Positions 54,578 through 63,264 are shown, numbered from the stretch's first letter. The stretch: DNA of 64,000 nt from Phycisphaerae bacterium (GCA_029260235.1 JAJDDP010000045.1:55812-119811), one strand, 5' to 3'. Program-made: numbers and translations. The notes: generated by a model not told the origin, from the sequence alone.

Positions 54578-54706
54578 CCTGCAAGAGTATCCGCACGATT
54601 ATACCCATATCGTCTCTTCGGCGTTGCAATCTTTCACCCCTCGGATAGACTCCAGGTGTCCCCGTGGGGGTCGATCCTACTGTAAGTTTAGTTTTCGCAG
54701 ACCTTT

Positions 54707-55177
54707 ATGGCCAAGTCAAGCACAAAAAATCCTGCCGGGATCCGCAATAAGAAGGCCCATTTGAAGTACCAGGTGCTCGAAACCCTCGAATGTGGCCTCA
54801 TGCTGGCCGGGACCGAGGTCAAGGCCATCCGAGACGGCCAAGCCCAGCTTTCGGACGCTTTTGCTCGGATCAAGAAGGACGAGGTGTGGTTGTACGGATT
54901 TCATATCGGACCGTACCAACATGCCAGCGTCAACAGCCATGCGGCCCTGCGCGCTCGGAAGCTGCTCCTCCACCGCCGTCAGATCCACAAATGGGCACCC
55001 AAGTTAAGTCAGCAAGGCCTCACCCTCGTGCCGTTGAGTGTCTACTTTAACGAGCGGGGCATCGCCAAAGTTGAACTAGCCCTCTGCCAAGGAAAGGGTC
55101 ATCACGACAAGCGGCAGGATCTCAAGAAGCGCGAACACAATCGCGAGATGCAACGGGCGATGCGCCGCAATCGATAA
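54707..55177 (+). CDS. smpB: SsrA-binding protein SmpB
   Basis: Delivers tmRNA to stalled ribosomes. 156 residues, normal length. NKKAHLKYQVLETLECGLML, AGTEVKAIRDGQAQLSDAF, IGPYQHASVNSH, PLSVYFNERGIAKVELALC and the basic tail KGHHDKRQDLKKREHNRE are all typical. No tmRNA gene was recognised in the window. ATG at 54707. Confidence 0.96.
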   Translation: MAKSSTKNPAGIRNKKAHLKYQVLETLECGLMLAGTEVKAIRDGQAQLSDAFARIKKDEVWLYGFHIGPYQHASVNSHAALRARKLLLHRRQIHKWAPKLSQQGLTLVPLSVYFNERGIAKVELALCQGKGHHDKRQDLKKREHNREMQRAMRRNR

Positions 55178-55200
55178 GGTTTGGTGGAACATCAGTCTGC

Positions 55201-55578
55201 CTAGCCCAAGTAGCTGCTCAACAGCTTGATGGTCGAAGGATCGCAGATGGCGCCCTTGCCGAATCCCTGCACTGCCCCATCGGCCAGGGCTGCCTGCTGT
55301 GATTCGGCGTAGTTGCTGATCATCATCACCGGCGTGTCGGCAAACCCGTCCTTCTGCATTCGCCGGATGAGTTCTCCACCGTCGCTCCCGTCGTCGAAGA
55401 TTAAACGATTGACCATGACCAAGTCGAATCGCTTCTGCTGCAATTGGGCGACGGCATCAGCCACAAACATCACCCGGTCGATCTGGACCTCGAAGTTTGC
55501 TTCGAGCATGCCGCGGATGTTCGAATGGTCGGGGTCGCAGTTGCCCACGTCGAGAATACACCGTCTTGCATCTGTCAT
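55201..55578 (-). CDS. Pseudo-receiver domain protein
   Basis: 125 residues with a stand-alone receiver-like fold (ILDVGNCDPDHSNIRGML; TPVMMISNYAE). The position of the phospho-acceptor Asp in FDLVMVNRLIFDDG is Asn, and the acidic pair is shifted to CDPD. The Thr/Ser position is Ser (MMISN) and the Lys is in GFGKGAI. Phosphorylation by a histidine kinase at the usual site is therefore unlikely. ATG at 55578 (MTDARRCILDVG). Its stop is 23 nt from the convergent smpB stop. Confidence 0.7.
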   Translation of the reverse strand: MTDARRCILDVGNCDPDHSNIRGMLEANFEVQIDRVMFVADAVAQLQQKRFDLVMVNRLIFDDGSDGGELIRRMQKDGFADTPVMMISNYAESQQAALADGAVQGFGKGAICDPSTIKLLSSYLG

Positions 55579-55765
55579 CTTCAGCCTAGCCTCGATTACC
55601 ACCCCTCGAATACGCGCGATTCTGCGAATCAAGCGTAGTCGGCGTCTCCCAGAGATCAACCCAATGTCCTGCCGACCGCTGGGTCTCGTGCTGACGTGAT
55701 ATTGTGACTGTCCCCAATGGCCTTGGGTTGCCCTGACGTTGACCTGGAACTGCCCACTCCGGTGA

Positions 55766-57028
55766 TTACGGCAGATCGAAAGCCGCTATTTCCTTGCGAT
55801 TGCGAACGTATAGCGTCTTTTCGACCAGCGACGGTGCCGTCCAGCAACGGTCGTCCAGCAATTGCGATCGGGCGTGAATCGTCATTTTTTCAGCGGTCAA
55901 CGATGTTAGCGCCAGCAGCCCCTCGTTGTCGAACATGAGAAACCGATTGCCTGTGCGGATGAAATTAGAAGTCTTCATTGCTCGATCCCGCCATATGACG
56001 TCGCCGGTCTTGACGTTGACTGCGACGACATGGGAGGCTGTGTCGCCAACAGAAGTGAACATCAACTCGCCAACGCGAATCATGTTGGAAAAATTAACCT
56101 GGATCTTGGGCTTCAGCCATAATTGCGTCGCTTCAGAACGGTCAATCCCTTCGGCTGAAACAGCCAACATACGCCCCCCCACCTGCTCCGATGATAAGAA
56201 GACCAACCCGTCCTTGCCGATCACCGGAGTGAAGAGGTTGGTCTTCCATTGGTTCGCATGCTCGACGCGCCAGAGCGTCTTGCCGTTGTCAGGATTTACA
56301 GCGACAATTTCGCCCTCGACTGCGGCGATCACCTGCAGAACGCCGTCGATGGTTGCCATCATTGGAGAGGCGTAACTACCGTTGAAGTCACGGTTGCGCC
56401 ACACCTCCGAACCGCTCTCCAGGTCGAACGCGGTGATGCCGCCTGCGATCACCAGGACTGTCTTCTTGTGTTGGATAGGGCTGGAGGAGTTACCGAAGTA
56501 CGGAATTTTCGCCCCGAAATCGGCCACCATGCCATGGGACCAGAGTACCTTGCCGTTAGCAGCGTCGATACAATTGAGCCTGCCTTTGAAGCCGAGTGCA
56601 TAGAGCCGGCCATCCACACAAAGCGGTGTGGCATTGGGGCCCTGGCCATACTGTAAGGTCATGCTTTTATCTGCAGGGTCGAGCGGGGCTGGGTATTTGT
56701 GTTCCCAGATTGTCTTGCCGTCACTGGCAGACAGCGCTGCGATCACCTCGTCATCCCCGTTGCGAAAATGCGTGAAGAGGCGATCACCCACGACAAGGAT
56801 TTGGGAATAGCCCTCGCCAAGAGATCGACGCCATTTTGCTTTCAAGCCGTCCGCGGGCCACTCGTCCGACAATTCTGGGCCATCCACAATGAAGTCGCGC
56901 GTAGTCCCGCCCCATTGTGGCCAATCGGCGAACGCCCTGCTCCCCGCGTGCATGGTCCAACAAGCCGTGATCGCCACTAACGCCACCCTTAATCGGCAAC
57001 GCATACCGTTCACATTCTTGTGAGTCAT
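55766..57028 (-). CDS. Exported PQQ-like beta-propeller protein
   Basis: 420 residues. A signal peptide ends near HAGSRAFA and is followed by WPQWGGTTRDF, the usual 'W.QWRG..R' opening of planctomycete PQQ-like repeat proteins. Blades carry the GkxxW motif (SASDGKTIWEHK; DAANGKVLWSHG; NPDNGKTLWRVEH; NVKTGDVIWRDR). No Cys pair or clear PQQ ligand set was seen, so a structural or binding role is as likely as a quinoprotein dehydrogenase. ATG at 57028. Confidence 0.8.
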   Translation of the reverse strand: MTHKNVNGMRCRLRVALVAITACWTMHAGSRAFADWPQWGGTTRDFIVDGPELSDEWPADGLKAKWRRSLGEGYSQILVVGDRLFTHFRNGDDEVIAALSASDGKTIWEHKYPAPLDPADKSMTLQYGQGPNATPLCVDGRLYALGFKGRLNCIDAANGKVLWSHGMVADFGAKIPYFGNSSSPIQHKKTVLVIAGGITAFDLESGSEVWRNRDFNGSYASPMMATIDGVLQVIAAVEGEIVAVNPDNGKTLWRVEHANQWKTNLFTPVIGKDGLVFLSSEQVGGRMLAVSAEGIDRSEATQLWLKPKIQVNFSNMIRVGELMFTSVGDTASHVVAVNVKTGDVIWRDRAMKTSNFIRTGNRFLMFDNEGLLALTSLTAEKMTIHARSQLLDDRCWTAPSLVEKTLYVRNRKEIAAFDLP

Positions 57029-57083
57029 ATTGTACTCTCCTCAGGATGGCCGGCGTGGCTGTTCCCTCCGACGTCCGACCGAC

Positions 57084-57163
57084 AGCGGGTGATCGGATTT
57101 GAACCGACGAGCCGACTACATCTTCGTTGGCACTTGTTGGTCCTGCGGCTGAGCTTCACTTAC
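57084..57163 (-). tRNA. Degenerate tRNA-Gly(GCC)-like sequence (probable pseudogene)
   Basis: On the minus strand the last 25 nt are a clean tRNA 3' end: T-stem GTCGG/CCGAT, loop TTCAAAT, acceptor CACCCGC, discriminator T as in tRNA-Gly. Upstream, AAGCTCAGCC resembles a D-arm, and GTGCCAA resembles a glycine GCC anticodon loop. The 5' acceptor reads GTAAGTG (GCGGGTG needed) and the anticodon and D stems do not pair. Total 80 nt. It is a decayed tRNA or the remnant of an integration site. Confidence 0.45.
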
Positions 57164-57618
57164 TAGGGTGGTTCAATGGCCCCAAGCTCCACGCCAGTTT
57201 TCCGCACGGCGCCCTAATTCCTTGAAAGGACTGCTAGCAGCGTCACAGGCGAATTTCGCTATGCGAGGCCGCTGGGGGAAGTGGTCTTTGACCCGCCCCC
57301 ATGGAAGGCCCGACGCTCTTCCGAGCCCACATCATCGCCGTCAGCAGTTTGGAAATCAAGCAGAATTACAATTGCGTACAGCAGGAATACACGAAGCGGG
57401 AAGACCGGATTCTGCCAAGACAGCTAGCCCAAAACCAAGGAAGAATCCATAGGCGGTTGGTTCTCAGGCTGTGGTAATTAGCGGAGTTAGCAAGCGGATC
57501 ACCACAACCTGAAGTTTGCCCGACTCTACCTGGTGTCCATCGATGCAATGACGAAGGATTCACCTGCTCGGAGGTATTCTGTCAGAATTTCTTTCTGCAC
57601 TTGCCACGTTTCAGCAGC
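57164..57618. other. Gene-free stretch, about 455 nt
   Basis: Between the tRNA-like relic and the methyltransferase stop. No gene, repeat or RNA was recognised; short open frames have no family resemblance. Confidence 0.4.
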
Positions 57619-58356
57619 TCATCCAACGCGTCCGATCAGGACGCGGTTCATCGGCGTGATTGATGCGGGGATTGACGTCCAGTGTACATGATAGCCCTCA
57701 CCGTGCAGGCGGTAGGTGCGGTCGATGTCGATAGCCATCTCGTGCCCTAGATTCAGGCGCAGTGCCGGTGGAGCTTGGCAGGCGCTCTTGGGATAGCAGC
57801 AAGGCATCACCGCGATCGAGCCATGCAGGCTGATGGCTACATCGATGCATCGATCGGTCAACACACCGCACGCGTGGCTGCTTACGGTTGTACAGCCAGG
57901 TTCCAGAAATTCGCGGGCATTGTTGATCGGGGTTGTACGGTACTGCACTTTGTCGCTGATCCACGGACCGACGCGGGCTACGCACTTCAGGAGTTTGCGG
58001 TAGATGGGTGGTTCTCGACGATCAACAAGTAGCACGCGCTGAACGCGCCGCTCGAAGAGTCCAAATAGCATGCCAACGAACCCGTGGCCGCAGCACAGAT
58101 CGGCGATGCACTCCGAGCGTACCTCCTTACGCACGCGTTGAAAGAACTCGAACGATTCGAGAATCTCCTTCATGGGCATGATCTCATCTTCAGCCAATGC
58201 CCGGACGATTTTGTTCTGCAGCGTGTCCGCCGCAAAATAGCGATGGGAACGGGGGAGTGTCACGGCCGAGCGGTCGCACATCATAGCCGGCTCATCAACA
58301 CCGTTGAGTTGCGTGAAGCACTTGAACGGGACTTCCCCACCTGTGGCTACCGCCAT
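57619..58356 (-). CDS. SAM-dependent methyltransferase-like protein (Methyltransf_32 type)
   Basis: 245 residues. Motif I is IADLCCGHGFVGMLFG, followed by VLLVDRREPP. The family-specific HACGVLTDRCIDVAI and AVMPCCYPKSAC follow, with paired Cys near the active site. This type is found in bacteria and eukaryotes with mostly unknown substrates. The ATG at 58356 may be early; MCDRSAV and MPMKEILESF are later possible starts. It is isolated in an otherwise gene-poor region. Confidence 0.7.
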   Translation of the reverse strand: MAVATGGEVPFKCFTQLNGVDEPAMMCDRSAVTLPRSHRYFAADTLQNKIVRALAEDEIMPMKEILESFEFFQRVRKEVRSECIADLCCGHGFVGMLFGLFERRVQRVLLVDRREPPIYRKLLKCVARVGPWISDKVQYRTTPINNAREFLEPGCTTVSSHACGVLTDRCIDVAISLHGSIAVMPCCYPKSACQAPPALRLNLGHEMAIDIDRTYRLHGEGYHVHWTSIPASITPMNRVLIGRVG

Positions 58357-58492
58357 CGGTCCAACCTCCTGTCGTAAGTCGCCCCCTGGTCAATAAGTCG
58401 GCAAACCTCGATCATATCCGATCAGCGGCAGTCAGTAAGTCTGAGTCAGTAAGGGAGTCACATGGACTCGCGCTCGATGCTGGGAAACAGAA

Positions 58493-58508
58493 AGTAAGCC
58501 TGACCCCC
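58493..58508 (+). repeat. 16-bp inverted repeat, left copy
   Basis: AGTAAGCCTGACCCCC, exact reverse complement of 59263-59278. It lies just after the stop of the gene at 58520. Confidence 0.8.
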
Positions 58509-58519
58509 CCAAGTCCGAA

Positions 58520-58960
58520 TCACGGCAACGCCTTGGTACGCTGCGGGAACTGCTGAAAGAGCGTAACCACTTCCTTCAACGGATGACGGAACGTCAAGAT
58601 GATGTCCTCACGAATGCCATCAAGTCGATCAACGAAAACTATGTCCCCTTCAATCAGCACGCCACTGGCGTACTCAATGAACGAGACCAACTCTACTAAG
58701 TCGTCGTTAGGCTGATGCTCGAAATGACTGTTGGTCAGCACAACCGACCGCCGTGCTGGAGAGTATTGAGATTCGGTCAAATAGAATACGGTGTTTCGGT
58801 CGCCCGTGTGGTCAGGAAAGGATTGAGTGAATCTCTCAAAGACCGGGAACAAGAAAGTGTCCCGCAATGCATGTGCGGGCGCGCGCCAGTAGTGGTCGCA
58901 GTGGAAGTACTCTTCCTCGAACTCCTGGTATTCCCTTTCCCAGTAACTATCCAAGTCCAT
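58520..58960 (-). CDS. Hypothetical acidic protein
   Basis: 146 residues, not recognised. It is acidic and aromatic at the N-terminus (YWEREYQEFEEEYFHCDHYW), then has a beta-rich part (NTVFYLTESQYSPARRSVVL; EGDIVFVDRLDGIREDII). No signal peptide or membrane segment. It lies inside a pair of 16-bp inverted repeats and has no operon partner, as is common for accessory genes such as lone immunity-type proteins, but nothing in the sequence proves that. ATG at 58960. Confidence 0.5.
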   Translation of the reverse strand: MDLDSYWEREYQEFEEEYFHCDHYWRAPAHALRDTFLFPVFERFTQSFPDHTGDRNTVFYLTESQYSPARRSVVLTNSHFEHQPNDDLVELVSFIEYASGVLIEGDIVFVDRLDGIREDIILTFRHPLKEVVTLFQQFPQRTKALP

Positions 58961-59022
58961 GACTCACCTCTGTTCCCTCAGCATTTCGTGAATACTGCGA
59001 AGACGACAAGCTTTCAATAAGG

Positions 59023-59118
59023 CTACCCGCCTCCCGGCTTGTACAAAGCTTCGGGTTTGATGTAGCAGTACGGGGCGGCTATGGCCTGCTCGGTCAGGTC
59101 CGCCCCCTTTGCTCCCAC
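59023..59118 (-). pseudogene. Possible gene remnant or small ORF (31 codons)
   Basis: GTG at 59118 to TAG at 59023. The translation (DLTEQAIAAPYCYIKPEALY, ending KPGGG) looks protein-like, as if it were the C-terminus of a lost gene. There is a stop just upstream and no RBS. It is in the 365-nt gap between two genes and inside the 16-bp inverted repeat pair. Confidence 0.2.
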
Positions 59119-59262
59119 TTCTGCCTAGCCGAGTTGTCAGAGAGTCAGGCTAACTTACTGGTTCGTGCTTGACGCATCTGCGATGGGCCAACATGTCAAG
59201 CCAACGTAGGCTTACAACCAGCTTTGATACCCTATTCACCAACACGGGTGCAGCGTTGAGAA

Positions 59263-59278
59263 GGGGGTCAGGCTTACT
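59263..59278 (-). repeat. 16-bp inverted repeat, right copy
   Basis: GGGGGTCAGGCTTACT, exact reverse complement of 58493-58508, 755 nt away. The rest of the gap 58961-59325 shows only the small remnant above. Confidence 0.8.
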
Positions 59279-59325
59279 CAGGGTCTTGTGAAGCGGAAAA
59301 CTGTTACACACCGGTGTAGCTTTGG

Positions 59326-59946
59326 TCAGCCATCCGGATCCGCGCGGATTTCCTCCAGCCGCGGGCGGAGTTGGGGTGGGATTTGTTCGGCCACGGTGTC
59401 ATCGACTAGGCCTACGCGGATCATGTCAGCAATGTGAACTTGATCGATTCGTCGGAACGCGAGCAGCTTGAGAATTAACAACTCGCTCAACTCGATGGCG
59501 TCAACGCCCTCGGGGCTTCGGATGCCTTTGACTACAGCCGGCGCGGCGTAGAGATCGTGTGGCTTGATCTTTTCGCCCGCGAAGATGATGTGGACTCCTC
59601 GGCTGGGCATGGGGTCGGCCCGTTCGAGAAACATGGTCACGCCATCGACCTCAGCCACGTCGAACCCGGCCGCCGACATCGCTTGGGTGGCCCGCGGTAG
59701 GTCGGCGCGGTTCAGGAGCACGTCCACGTCTTTGGTGTTGCGGGTTGCCCCTTCGTCCTTGCTGGCGACCCAGACGGCGACGGCATTGCCGCCGATCACG
59801 GCGTAGGGTACGCCGGCGCCTTCCAGCGCCCGACAGGTCCGAAGCAGCCGCTCACGCACCTTCTCCACCGCTCGTTCGGCGCCCATTATCCACTCCATCG
59901 GAATCCTGACCGGAGTCACGGGAATTCTTACGTCGGGAATCGTCAT
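59326..59946 (-). CDS. Nucleotidyltransferase-fold protein (MNT/AbiEii-like)
   Basis: 206 residues. VPYAVIGGNAVAVW with RNTKDVDVLL is the GG...DxD signature of minimal nucleotidyltransferases. GVHIIFAGEKIK could supply a third acidic position, but no acidic residue is evident there. ELLILKLLAFRRIDQVHIADMI is the usual helical segment after the core. Such proteins occur as toxin/antitoxin components or in housekeeping roles. No HEPN or AbiEi partner is adjacent, so it is an orphan. ATG at 59946 or 59973. Confidence 0.7.
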   Translation of the reverse strand: MTIPDVRIPVTPVRIPMEWIMGAERAVEKVRERLLRTCRALEGAGVPYAVIGGNAVAVWVASKDEGATRNTKDVDVLLNRADLPRATQAMSAAGFDVAEVDGVTMFLERADPMPSRGVHIIFAGEKIKPHDLYAAPAVVKGIRSPEGVDAIELSELLILKLLAFRRIDQVHIADMIRVGLVDDTVAEQIPPQLRPRLEEIRADPDG

Positions 59947-60045
59947 CGCTGACATTCTAGCCGAAGAGCCCAAGAGATTCAGCCCAGCTGGACCGCAAAT
60001 CCCCAGGGAGGCCGATTCTCCACGATGCGTTGCGGGCTATCTCCT

Positions 60046-60942
60046 CTATTCGAGGCGCATGTAGATTTCGGTGCGCAGGTCTTGCGGGGCGGTTGTACTC
60101 GGGTCGTTCTTGTAGACCTGGAAACATGGGGCGGAGGATAGCTCTCTTCCGCTATTGGGGAGCCATTGACCACACAGCTTGGCGTAGGTTTCGCCCATGT
60201 TCTCGTAGGGTCCTTCGTGCATGACCACAGCGTAGTCGCCGCCCTCGATGGTTTGGATGCCTATTTCGCCCTCAGCCTCGGCGTTGGGTTCGACCGGCAG
60301 GCAGGCATCGTAGCGCAGTTTGTCGGGCGGGGTTACATCAGGGTCATCGTGGCAGAGGCCTATCATGGTCATCGCCGGGCCGAGCATGCCCCGCGGACCT
60401 GCCCAGGACATCAACTTGCCCCAGGTATCGCCCACTTGCGAGTATGGCCCGACGTGGCGAACGAAGGCTACGCGTTTGGGCTCGAGGGTCTTGGTGGTTA
60501 CTTCCATGGTGTTTCCTCCTTCTTCATGAGGTTTGAATTCGCCGACGTCGCCCTTGGGGTCAAAGTGAACCCGAGAAGGTGACGAGGGCACGTCGATGGC
60601 TTGATTGGCTTCGCGGAAGCTCGATGGGGACTGCTCGAACATGGCCCCAAACGCGCGGGTGAAGGATTCGTGCGTTTCATAGCCAGCCTCGAATGCGATG
60701 TTGGTGACCGGCTGGTCCGAAAATTTCAACCGATGGGCCGCTCGCTCCAACCGCAAACGTCGAACGTGGGCAGCTACCGATTCGCCCACCATGCCGCGAA
60801 AAATCCGATGGAAGTGGTAGGGCGAGAAATGAGCGATCCGGGCGAGGGCGTCCAGGTCCATGGCTTGGTCCAGGTGCCCCTGAATGTGAACCAGCACCTT
60901 GAGGATTCGCTCAAGATAGGTTTCCTTGGTTGCCGATTTCAT
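60046..60942 (-). CDS. AraC-family regulator with GyrI-like effector domain
   Basis: 298 residues. The N-terminal AraC double HTH has DLDALARIAHFSPYHFHRIF, VAAHVRRLRLERAAHRLKFS and PVTNIAFEAGYETHESFTRA. The C-terminal GyrI-like domain has RVAFVRHVGPYSQVGDTW, YDACLPVEPNAEAEGEIGI, and the Glu of MHEGPYENMGETY, typical of small-molecule binding. Same fusion as Rob/SoxS-type or YdeE-like proteins. It likely controls a stress or efflux function; no target is evident nearby. ATG at 60942. Confidence 0.9.
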   Translation of the reverse strand: MKSATKETYLERILKVLVHIQGHLDQAMDLDALARIAHFSPYHFHRIFRGMVGESVAAHVRRLRLERAAHRLKFSDQPVTNIAFEAGYETHESFTRAFGAMFEQSPSSFREANQAIDVPSSPSRVHFDPKGDVGEFKPHEEGGNTMEVTTKTLEPKRVAFVRHVGPYSQVGDTWGKLMSWAGPRGMLGPAMTMIGLCHDDPDVTPPDKLRYDACLPVEPNAEAEGEIGIQTIEGGDYAVVMHEGPYENMGETYAKLCGQWLPNSGRELSSAPCFQVYKNDPSTTAPQDLRTEIYMRLE

Positions 60943-61046
60943 GGGCTGCTCCTTATGAAGATCAACTTAGCGTACTGGGCAGAGGCTGCTTGACCAATCT
61001 TGCGGTTTGTTCATGATTCACCTTAGCCGTTAGAATTCCAAGACTT

Positions 61047-62024
61047 ATGGATCACCTCCAAATATGCTTGGTTACTCCGTCGAAGGGAGCCTCAGTCTCT
61101 GGGAACAGCGTGACGGCTGATCGCTGGGCAAGCATCTTGACCGAATTGGGCCACCAAGTTCGCGTTGAAGCCATCTACGCCGACCAATCCTGCGATCTAC
61201 TGGTGGCATTGCACGCCCGAAAGAGTTACCCGTCCATCAAGAAGTTCGCCCAAGAGCATCCAGCTAGACCCTTAATCGTCGCTCTCACCGGAACCGACGT
61301 CTACGGCGATATTGCCTCCGATGCATCAGCCAAGGCGTCGCTGGACATGGCTTGGCGGTTGATCGTGCTCCAGTCTATGGCTGCCGATGAATTGCCGGCG
61401 GCTGCTCGGAACAAGGTGCGGGTGATTCATCAATCTTGTGCTCCTATTCTGCCGGCTCGATCTGTGCCGACGGACGCCTTCGAGATCATCGTGCTCGGCA
61501 ACCTCAGGCCGGTCAAAGATCCTCTGAGGGCAGCGTATGCCGCACGAATGCTCCCAGCTAGTTCACGCATTCACATTACTCACATTGGAGCGGCTGCTGA
61601 TAGCGAGTTAGGCAACCAAGCCAAGGAAGAGAGCGACCAGAATCCCCGCTACACCTGGGTGGGAAGCTTGCCCCGAGAAGAGGCATTACAGCTCTTGGGC
61701 CAGAGTAAAGGCATGGTGCTATCCTCAAGATCAGAGGGCGGGGCCAACGTAATCTCCGAAGCAGTCGCAGCCGGTGTTCCGGTCCTCGCTTCGCGCATTC
61801 CCGGTTCGGTCGGGCTGCTGGGCGAAGAGTATCCCGGCTATTTCGAGGTGGGCGACAGCAAGCAACTCGCCGACCTGCTCACCCGCGTCGAGTCTGACCA
61901 GGCGTTTTATGGGCGACTCCAGGCCCACATCAGCGGTCTTGCCCCGTTATTCCACCCCGATGCAGAATGCGATGCTTGGCGTAGCCTGCTGGATGAAGTT
62001 ATTCCCCGCTCGGCATCATCCTAG
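61047..62024 (+). CDS. SenB-like selenosugar synthase (GT-B glycosyltransferase)
   Basis: 325 residues. It matches the family of selenoneine-pathway SenB: ICLVTPSKGASVSGNSVTAD, ALHARKSYPSIKKFA, PLIVALTGTDVYGDI, NLRPVKDPLRAAYAARMLP, SSRSEGGANVISEAVAAGVP and EEYPGYFEVGD. SenB makes a selenosugar from UDP-sugar and selenophosphate. No senA (selenoneine synthase) or senC (SelD-like) gene is adjacent. A generic group 1 glycosyltransferase is the alternative, but ALHARKS and LTGTD are specific. Confidence 0.8.
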   Translation: MDHLQICLVTPSKGASVSGNSVTADRWASILTELGHQVRVEAIYADQSCDLLVALHARKSYPSIKKFAQEHPARPLIVALTGTDVYGDIASDASAKASLDMAWRLIVLQSMAADELPAAARNKVRVIHQSCAPILPARSVPTDAFEIIVLGNLRPVKDPLRAAYAARMLPASSRIHITHIGAAADSELGNQAKEESDQNPRYTWVGSLPREEALQLLGQSKGMVLSSRSEGGANVISEAVAAGVPVLASRIPGSVGLLGEEYPGYFEVGDSKQLADLLTRVESDQAFYGRLQAHISGLAPLFHPDAECDAWRSLLDEVIPRSASS

Positions 62025-62121
62025 TTTTTGAAAAAAGCGTGTAAGAAATTTCAGCCAAGGCAGACGTTAATCTTAGTGACGTGGTGTGCGCCCGAGAGAA
62101 TTAGCCAGCGGAGTCAAGGCC

Positions 62122-62940
62122 ATGGAATCAATCGCAAGCAAGCATAAAAAGGCACAAAACCTGTTGGGTGGCCTACTGCTAGTGATTCACTGCCTGACGT
62201 CAGGCTGTGGGACAGGTCAGCCGCAGTTCATCGCAGAGGGAAATTCGAGTCTATTTGCAGGCTCGGCTCCGGACGCAGGCGGCGGCGCTGGCTCAATTGA
62301 ACAGCAGCCCAATCAGCCTCCCCCGACGGACACTGTGGTTGCCCCCGATTTGGACATCGACATCGCAGCAGGCGGAGCGGCTATTTGGCTCCAGACTATC
62401 GACGGGCAAGACAGCATCGAACTGGCCATTGGCGAGGAAGCCATCGTTCAGTTGTGGCTAGAAGTTGATGACGGTGTCACCCTCGTCGCCTTGGACGCCA
62501 TCCTCCGCGCCTACGACCAGGATTTCGGCAAGGATCTAGCCTTCGACATCGTCGGGTTCAACAATTACCTCATCCCGGATAGCTTCATGCAGCGGACCGC
62601 TCGAGGAGATCGTGGCTCATCGCTGCCCGGTTCTCCTGATGGCTACCAATACATCGGCGATGACCTCAATATGCCATACGACGGTCAGAGCGGCCTAGTT
62701 GGCCCGCGCACTGTTCTGCTCGATGAAATCATCATACGCGGCAAGCGCCCAGATCGCATGCAACTGCCGGCTAGAAATACCTTGGGTTTTCCCGTCGAGG
62801 GGACTCTCGTAGGCCCACAGGGGGCTAGGGTGGTTTTCGTCACACTCACGCCGGCGGGAACTTGGGAACTGGTCCAATTCCCCCTGGAGCAAGGCATCGG
62901 CGATTTGTTCGCTAGGCCGCTGGTCATCGACGTGAGATAA
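62122..62940 (+). CDS. Predicted lipoprotein of unknown function
   Basis: 272 residues. A Lys-rich start (MESIASKHKKAQN) and hydrophobic stretch LLGGLLLVIHCLTSGC end in a Cys suited to lipidation. A Gly/Pro/Ser-rich linker leads to a beta-rich domain (IDIAAGGAAIWLQTIDGQDS; LELAIGEEAIVQLWLEVDDG-like, here ELAIGEEAIVQLWLEVDDG; VVFVTLTPAGTWELVQFPLE). This resembles cohesin-like or Ig-like surface domains, as seen with dockerin-like proteins in planctomycetes. A GTG at 62086 would add 12 residues. Not recognised. Confidence 0.6.
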   Translation: MESIASKHKKAQNLLGGLLLVIHCLTSGCGTGQPQFIAEGNSSLFAGSAPDAGGGAGSIEQQPNQPPPTDTVVAPDLDIDIAAGGAAIWLQTIDGQDSIELAIGEEAIVQLWLEVDDGVTLVALDAILRAYDQDFGKDLAFDIVGFNNYLIPDSFMQRTARGDRGSSLPGSPDGYQYIGDDLNMPYDGQSGLVGPRTVLLDEIIIRGKRPDRMQLPARNTLGFPVEGTLVGPQGARVVFVTLTPAGTWELVQFPLEQGIGDLFARPLVIDVR

Positions 62941-63133
62941 CCCACTGCCCAGCCCTGGACGGTCGCTTGCCCACTCATCGGGTTGCCCTGCGTGTATCCA
63001 GCCAGGAGCCCGTCTGCTTGACGACTCCACGATTCCCACCGACAATGCTGGGCTACGGTGTCAGGTTCTCATGCTGGCTCGGATGGCCGTCTTGCGGTTG
63101 CTTGAGAAGCATTTGGGGCTGGATTACCGGTTC

Positions 63134-63217
63134 GCGGATGTGGCGGAATTGGCAGACGCGCTGGCTTCAGGTGCCAGTTCGGGTAACCGAGTGGAGGTTC
63201 GAATCCTCTCATCCGCA
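63134..63217 (+). tRNA. tRNA-Leu (anticodon CAG)
   Basis: 84 nt. Acceptor GCGGATG/CATCCGC with A discriminator. Anticodon stem CTGGC/GCCAG, loop TTCAGGT (anticodon CAG). Long variable arm, T-loop TTCGAAT, no encoded CCA. Its 5' half (GTGGCGGAATTGGCAGACG) is shared with the tRNA-Leu at 26439. Confidence 0.95.
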
Positions 63218-63229
63218 AATTGTTGTTGC

Positions 63230-63264
63230 AAAGGCAGTTAGGGCAATCCTGACTGCCTTTTCTT
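63230..63264 (+). terminator. Rho-independent terminator after tRNA-Leu
   Basis: AAAGGCAGT / ACTGCCTTT, extended by AGG/CCT across one T/G mismatch, loop GCAAT, then TCTT. It begins 13 nt after the tRNA. Confidence 0.75.
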
